From Cornus controversa (lineage: Eukaryota > Streptophyta > Magnoliopsida > Cornales > Cornaceae), in assembly GCA_026545225.1 (NCBI GenBank), contig CM048846.1, positions 34,669,501 through 34,733,500 of the forward strand: a DNA stretch of 64,000 bases, in the 5' to 3' direction. A model generated the notes under the pieces. It did no database searches. It was not told where the DNA came from and saw only the letters and a list, made by a program, of their open reading frames with translations. Positions 59,050-64,000 of this stretch are shown piece by piece. Position 1 is the stretch's first letter, and each line of letters begins with the position of its first letter. The position numbers and the translations under genes are program-made.

Positions 59050-59532
59050 AGAATGACCAGCAAATTCGAGTAATTAATGCCATCCATGGTCTCCAAATCT
59101 AGAAAAAGACACACATCAATCGAGGATTCGATAGGCTCAAAAATTGAGTAAAATTGAGAAAGTTCATAATGTATGGAACTCAACATTTGTAATGCTAATT
59201 TCATTCAGTGAATAATCTCCATAGAGTCTAGTTGCCACATGATAACCCATTGGTGAAAAGTCTTATGGTATCAAATTGTTAGATCAAAAGGGTTTTAATA
59301 GACCTAGGGAGTAGAACCAATATTATGACCAGGTGGACATTCCAAAGGTTAGAGGTAGATAAAGAGCGACTGTTGCCCTCCAGTCACCCTCTGGTATGGT
59401 TCGATGGAAGGTGGGTAGATCCAATCGGTGTGATAGAATTGTCAGTAATAGCGGTGATAGTCATCCAATCGGTGTGATAGAATTGTCAGTAATAGCGGTG
59501 ATAGTCATTGTTAAGAGGGTTTTGTAGTCGTT
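59050..59532. other. Spacer with a 44-bp tandem duplication
   Basis: ATCCAATCGGTGTGATAGAA starts two adjacent 44-bp copies (59419-59462, 59463-59506). No gene is recognised; the left part may belong to the decayed Tat element into which the TRIM inserted. Confidence 0.7.
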
Positions 59533-60014
59533 TGTAATCACCTGCGGGGTGGATTGCCGGGGCATGTCAGGATTACTCAATCCCACATCACCTGGGTGTG
59601 GAGAAGGGGATGTGCTTATATGTAGTGTGTTATCTCCAAATGGTATGAGGCCTTTTAGGGTAAAACCCAAGAGCAAAACCGTGTGGGTTAGGCCCAAAGT
59701 GGACAATATCATACCATCAGGTGGAGCGGGGTATTACAGTTGGTATCAGAGCCTGAACCGAATCAGAAGTGTGCCGATGAGGATGTCGAGCCTCATAAGG
59801 GGTGGATTGTAATCACCCGCCGAGTAAATTACCGGGGCATGTCAGGATTGCTCAATCCCACATCATTTGGGTGTGGAGAAGGGGATGTACTTATATGTAG
59901 TGTATTATCTTCAAATGGTATGAGGTATTTTGGGGTAATACCCAAGAGCAAAATCGTGCAGGTTTAGGCCTAAAGCGGACAATATCATACCATGTGTTGG
60001 AGTGGGGTATTACA
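59533..60014 (+). mobile_element. TRIM element 2
   Basis: LTRs at 59533-59738 and 59808-60014 (206 and 207 bp). PBS TGGTATCAGAGCC at 59741-59753, and a purine tract CATAAGGGGTGGAT before the second LTR. The 5-bp flanks TCGTT and TTGTT differ by one transition. Same family as TRIM 1 (AATCCCACATC, GGACAATATCATACCAT, GGGTATTACA) but with shorter LTRs. Confidence 0.9.
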
Positions 60015-61736
60015 TTGTTGATATTCAATCTTCTTATAATTTAATATTGGGAAGAGGTTAGATCCATATGATATAGGGAGTCCAAGTCCAATCTACTTTT
60101 TGCTAACTAATAAAGTGTATAGATCTAAATGGAAGAGGAACTATCGATAAACTTGGAGATCAGAGGCAGTAACAAGGCCCCCACCACTCCATAAAGATGA
60201 CAAATAGCAATTACAGAAGCGTCTGCCCAAGTTCTTTAAGGTAGAACAAGAGGAGAATGTTCTTACAGAAGAACCAATGGAGACAGTGCAGCTAGTGATA
60301 GATGATGCGAACTAAACTACTTAGACCGGAACTACCTTGTTAGAACAGGAAAAAAAAAATATGATTGGGTTGCTAAAAAGGAACATCGACGTGTTTGCTT
60401 GGAACCAAGTAGATTTGCCCGGGATAGATCCAAAAATTACAAAGCAAAGTTTGAACAAAAATCCAAATATCTGCCCATTAAACAAAAACAAAAAAGGTTT
60501 CCCTAGAGCGAAACAAGATCATAGCCAAAGAAGTAAATTGACTCTTTGATGCAGAATTTGTTCGAGAGGTCTAGTACCCGGATTAGCTATCCAACGTAGT
60601 AGTCTTCAGAAGAAAAATAGGAAATAAATGATCTATATAGATTTCAAAAATCTAAATAAGGCATGTCCGAAGGATAGTTACCCTCTTCCTAAAATAGATT
60701 AGATGTAGATGCAACAACAGGGTATAGGCGACTCAGCTTCCTAGATGTATATTCGGGGTATAATCAGATTGCAATGGATCTTGTTGATGAAGAAAATATG
60801 TCATTTATAATTGAACATGGATTATATTGCTACAAGGTGATGAATTTTGACCTCAAGAAAACGGGAGCCACTTACTAACGGTTAGTAAATAAATCGTTTG
60901 AGAAGCAGATTGGGAAGATCATGGAAGTCTATATAGATGATATGATATGGTAGTAAAAAACCTAAATAAGGAAGACCATCTATGCTATCAATAAGAAATC
61001 TTCAACACCTTAAGGGAACACAACTTGAGACTCAACCCTTCTAAATGTTTCTTTGGAGTCTCTTTCGGTCAGTTTCTGGGTCATATAATCAACAAAACGA
61101 GGATAGAGGCCAACCCAAAACATTCACAAGCTCTAATCCAAAATAGAGAGCCAAAATCCCATAAGGAAATCCAGGCCCCAATTGGAAGAACAATGACTCT
61201 TAGAGGATTTATCTCTCAACTTGCAAATAAATGTAAACCATTCTTCAATGCCATTCGATCCAAGGGAAGAGAAGTATAAAGGCCAGAATAACAAGAAGCC
61301 ATCGAGAAGTTAAAGCAGTATATGATGAGCCAACCGATCCTATTAGCACCAAAAGTCAGTGAACCGTTGTACCTTTATCTTGTAGTCTCACGATCGGCTA
61401 TCTGTGCAACATTGATTAAAGAGGAAGGTGGGAAGCAGAACCCCATCTTCTATTGTAGCAAAACAATGATAGACACCAAAAGAAAATACTCAAAGGCAGA
61501 GAAAATTATCTTGGCATTGGTTCAAACAAAAAGAAAGTTGTGGTATTAGTTCAAATCTCACCCAACTATTATACCAACCATGTTCTCTATTAAAGCTATC
61601 CTGGCCAAGCCAGATTTATCTAGAAGTATAATGAAGTGGGCTATAGAATTGAGCTCTTTTGACATCAAATATGAGCCTCGAACAGCTAAGAAGGGGCAAT
61701 GAGTTACAAATTTCTTGCTTGAATATTGTCATACCC
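60015..61736 (+). pseudogene. pol: Tat-lineage (Retand-like) gypsy pol remnant
   Basis: It starts near the end of the protease region, then has the RT entry with DVFAWNQVDLPGID (about 60390), typical of Tat elements. RT fragments follow, including YIDDM at about 60930 and LNPSKCFFGVSFGQFLGHII at 61031-61090. Then come RNase H pieces (PIFYCSKTMIDTKRKYSKAE at about 61440-61500). There are many stops and shifts. The frame is interrupted at 61737 by a solo LTR and appears to resume at 63859. Confidence 0.82.
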
Positions 61737-63858
61737 CAAAATTCGAGCCACCAGAACTATCCCTATCCGTGCCTAAACTCTGGGTTATGAGGCACCACAT
61801 TAGAGCTGTCGACACCCCATGACCCTGAACCAATGCAACAATCTCAAATCATATCCAACATCCTCGACTCCGATCAGAACCACCAAGATCACCACTCATC
61901 ACGGAAGTTTTTTTATTCTCATTCAATCAATTCCCAAATCAGAATGTCAACTAAAACTAATTAATCTAAGTCTTAGTCTCAATCTCATGTAAGCGTCATC
62001 TCTTAAGTTCGTGTTGTTATATCCTAAGCCATCTTCACGAATGGACCATATGACAATAACCGAGCATAATCATTCACTCACCTCAACTCAACTCGGCACC
62101 TAGTAGTTATGATCCATCGTAACCCTACGATGCATCGCACATGTATCGTAACATGTGTCGTAATATTCTAGATTTTCCAACAAAACTTCCTCAATTCTAT
62201 GATATATCGTAATACAGCCTATGATCTATCATAATATTACAATGCATCGTAATACGCATTACGATCCATCATAGCTACTCAGACAACACTTCCTCCATAC
62301 AACACTTGATCCAATTGGGTATCGAATTCATCCATTTATCCCTTAAAAATTCATTTTCCATGACCATACACATATCCACAATCATATAACCATAAAGAGA
62401 ATTCAAATAATTATTTCCAATAACACAAGCATAAATATAAGGAAAAGGTTCCTTATACGCCATATTCTTATATACATAAACATAATTGAAATATTGCTCA
62501 TACATGGCTCAAGAGGAGAATTTCCATACATTCAACTATTACCCATATATTGTCCAAGCCATACACATGTTGTTATATAGAACATTCATCCATATCCATA
62601 TGTTCTCAAAATAACAAAATATCATGTACATAACCTAAAAATGCATTTAGTCCACATTCCAGACATGTATTCCAAAAATTGGTACTAAAGTTTTCCCAAA
62701 ACTCTATCTAAGCTCCACGTCAACTCATTGTTGAGGAGACTCACCAACCTCTTTGCCATGCCTTGAAAAGAGTTTGTATTCGTGGGATGAGCTCATACAT
62801 GCTCAGTAGAAATGACTAAAACATAATTCCTAAAGTTTCGTGAATACCACGTACCATATAATCATATCATACATATATCACATAATCATGTCAGGCACAA
62901 AATCATATTCTAACTTTCATGTCATTCACCATATACTTGTCTGCACTAAGCCATGCCATTCCTTATGCCCCACACATAACTAAGAATTCAGACTCTAATA
63001 AAGGCCTATGAGATATCCTATTCCTTTTTCCTTGAACACCCGAACTCCATCGTCAGTCCATTCGATTTTATACTCGAACTCCTTAATCGGTCCATCAGGT
63101 GTTCCTAAGTCCTAATCATATCATACATTTATCACATAATCATGTTAGGCACAAAATCATACTATAACGTTTATGTCATGCACCATATGCTTTTATGCAC
63201 TATGCCATGCCCCATCCTTGTGCCCCACACACAACTAAGAATTTGGACTCCGATAAAGGCCCATCCAATATCTTATTCCTTTTTCCTTGAACACCTGAAC
63301 TCAAGATCGCCTAAAACCAAATTTCCTCCAATCAAATGAAAGCCCTGGTCAATGAGAACTATCTTCTCCTCTTCGGTGTCTTCTAAATCACACCCTAAGT
63401 ACTTTGAAATCTAGAGAGAAGAATAAGAAGTGTAGAGAAGAGGAAGAGCACTCTTGGCTGGCTGTTTAGAGAGAAAAATATATGGTTGAAATGTTATCTC
63501 TTTCTATGTATGGCCCTAGTTATGCCAAATAACCAAAATGCTCCTAGTCACTTAACTTACCTTCCCGACCTCCATTTTTTATTCCAAAAACTCCTACGAT
63601 CCTTAAAGCAATTCCTTACCTCTTCCATTTCAAATAGTCTAAACTCAAAAACAATTATCTTTCCAAAAGTATCTGGTTTCTCGGGCCACTCGACTCGCGT
63701 CTAGGGCCCCACCGACCCAAAAATCCCAATTTGAACTAAATGTTCCCAAAATTTTCCCGAACCCTTATACAACATGCATATAATCATTTAAATCATTTAT
63801 ATGACAATAAATGAAAATAAAAAGAAAAACCAGGCTAAAAATGGTCACAATCTTTACA
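61737..63858 (-). mobile_element. Solo LTR of a Tekay-like element, minus orientation
   Basis: On the minus strand it runs TGTAAAGATTGTGACC...TTTTGGGGTATGACA, 2122 bp, with ends like those of the LARD and Tekay LTRs. No PBS or internal region is adjacent. The flanks AATAT and ATTAT match at four of five positions. Palindrome-like ATGATCCATCGTAA/ACGATGCATCGT repeats lie at about 62110-62275. Confidence 0.78.
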
Positions 63859-64000
63859 ATTATTAAATAGAAGATGAAGATGAAGCGATAGAGGAAATTT
63901 ACTAGATATGGAAGGTAGATAGTTCAACCAATCATACATGATCGGGAATCAAGATCGAGATTACAACTCTAGAAGAAACTAAGCTTTAGCAAGTGATTAA
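63859..64000 (+). pseudogene. Continuation of the Tat-lineage pol (second RNase H start)
   Basis: A reading frame with a stop gives IWKVDSSTNHT and then SGIKIEIT, which resembles the start of the extra (archaeal-type) RNase H of Tat elements (W..DGSS...GSG). It leaves the window at the right edge. Confidence 0.45.

Overview
The window is a gene-poor, transposable-element-packed stretch of a plant nuclear genome, most likely a eudicot. The evidence is structural: tRNA-Met primer-binding sites, Ty3/gypsy Tekay-, Athila- and Tat-type pol genes, Ty1/copia elements, a hAT transposase, MULE-type MITEs and TRIMs. No intact host gene, rRNA, tRNA or CRISPR is visible. The species cannot be named from the sequence.

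Most of positions 1-50556 is a Russian-doll nest. A minus-strand copia element (about 33728-39355, with its 5' LTR remnant reaching 50556) was hit in its RT region by a SIRE/Maximus-like copia (3' end 31240-33727). That element was hit by an Athila element (Athila-2, 22802-31239), whose RT was hit by a second Athila (Athila-1, 14569-22801). The RT of Athila-1 was hit by a Tekay-type chromovirus (1-14568, 5' LTR cut by the window edge). The protease/RT boundary of the chromovirus was hit by a 4.6-kb non-autonomous TR-GAG element (4114-8759, TSD CATAC). Side branches are a TRIM in the SIRE internal region (31659-32228, TSD ATTGT), a hAT transposon in the copia (34193-37913), and a MULE-type MITE in the copia LTR. 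That MITE is itself split by a very young 10.9-kb LARD (39573-50444, TSD GAATC, two 4166-bp LTRs).

The right part (50557-64000) is AT-rich. It holds two more MITEs of the same family, a 1.1-kb long-TIR MULE, a second TIR element inside a pair of head-to-tail LTR-like repeats (55020-59049), a second TRIM (59533-60014), and a decayed Tat-lineage pol (60015-64000) interrupted by a minus-strand solo LTR (61737-63858). A short putative exon near 53758-53836 is the only hint of a host gene.

Nearly all coding regions are decayed by stops and frameshifts. The main exception is an uninterrupted 193-codon LOB-domain (LBD) transcription-factor-like ORF at 27280-27861. It lies inside Athila-2 between pol and the 3' LTR, divergent from an antisense coiled-coil ORF relic. 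Several non-coding structures also stand out: an array of hairpins with constant loops and covarying stems in the LARD LTRs; a 200-nt structured segment conserved between the two Athila families; hairpin plus polypurine modules; and arrays of a near-palindrome (TCGATTGATCGA and variants) shared by the Tekay LTR and Athila-1.
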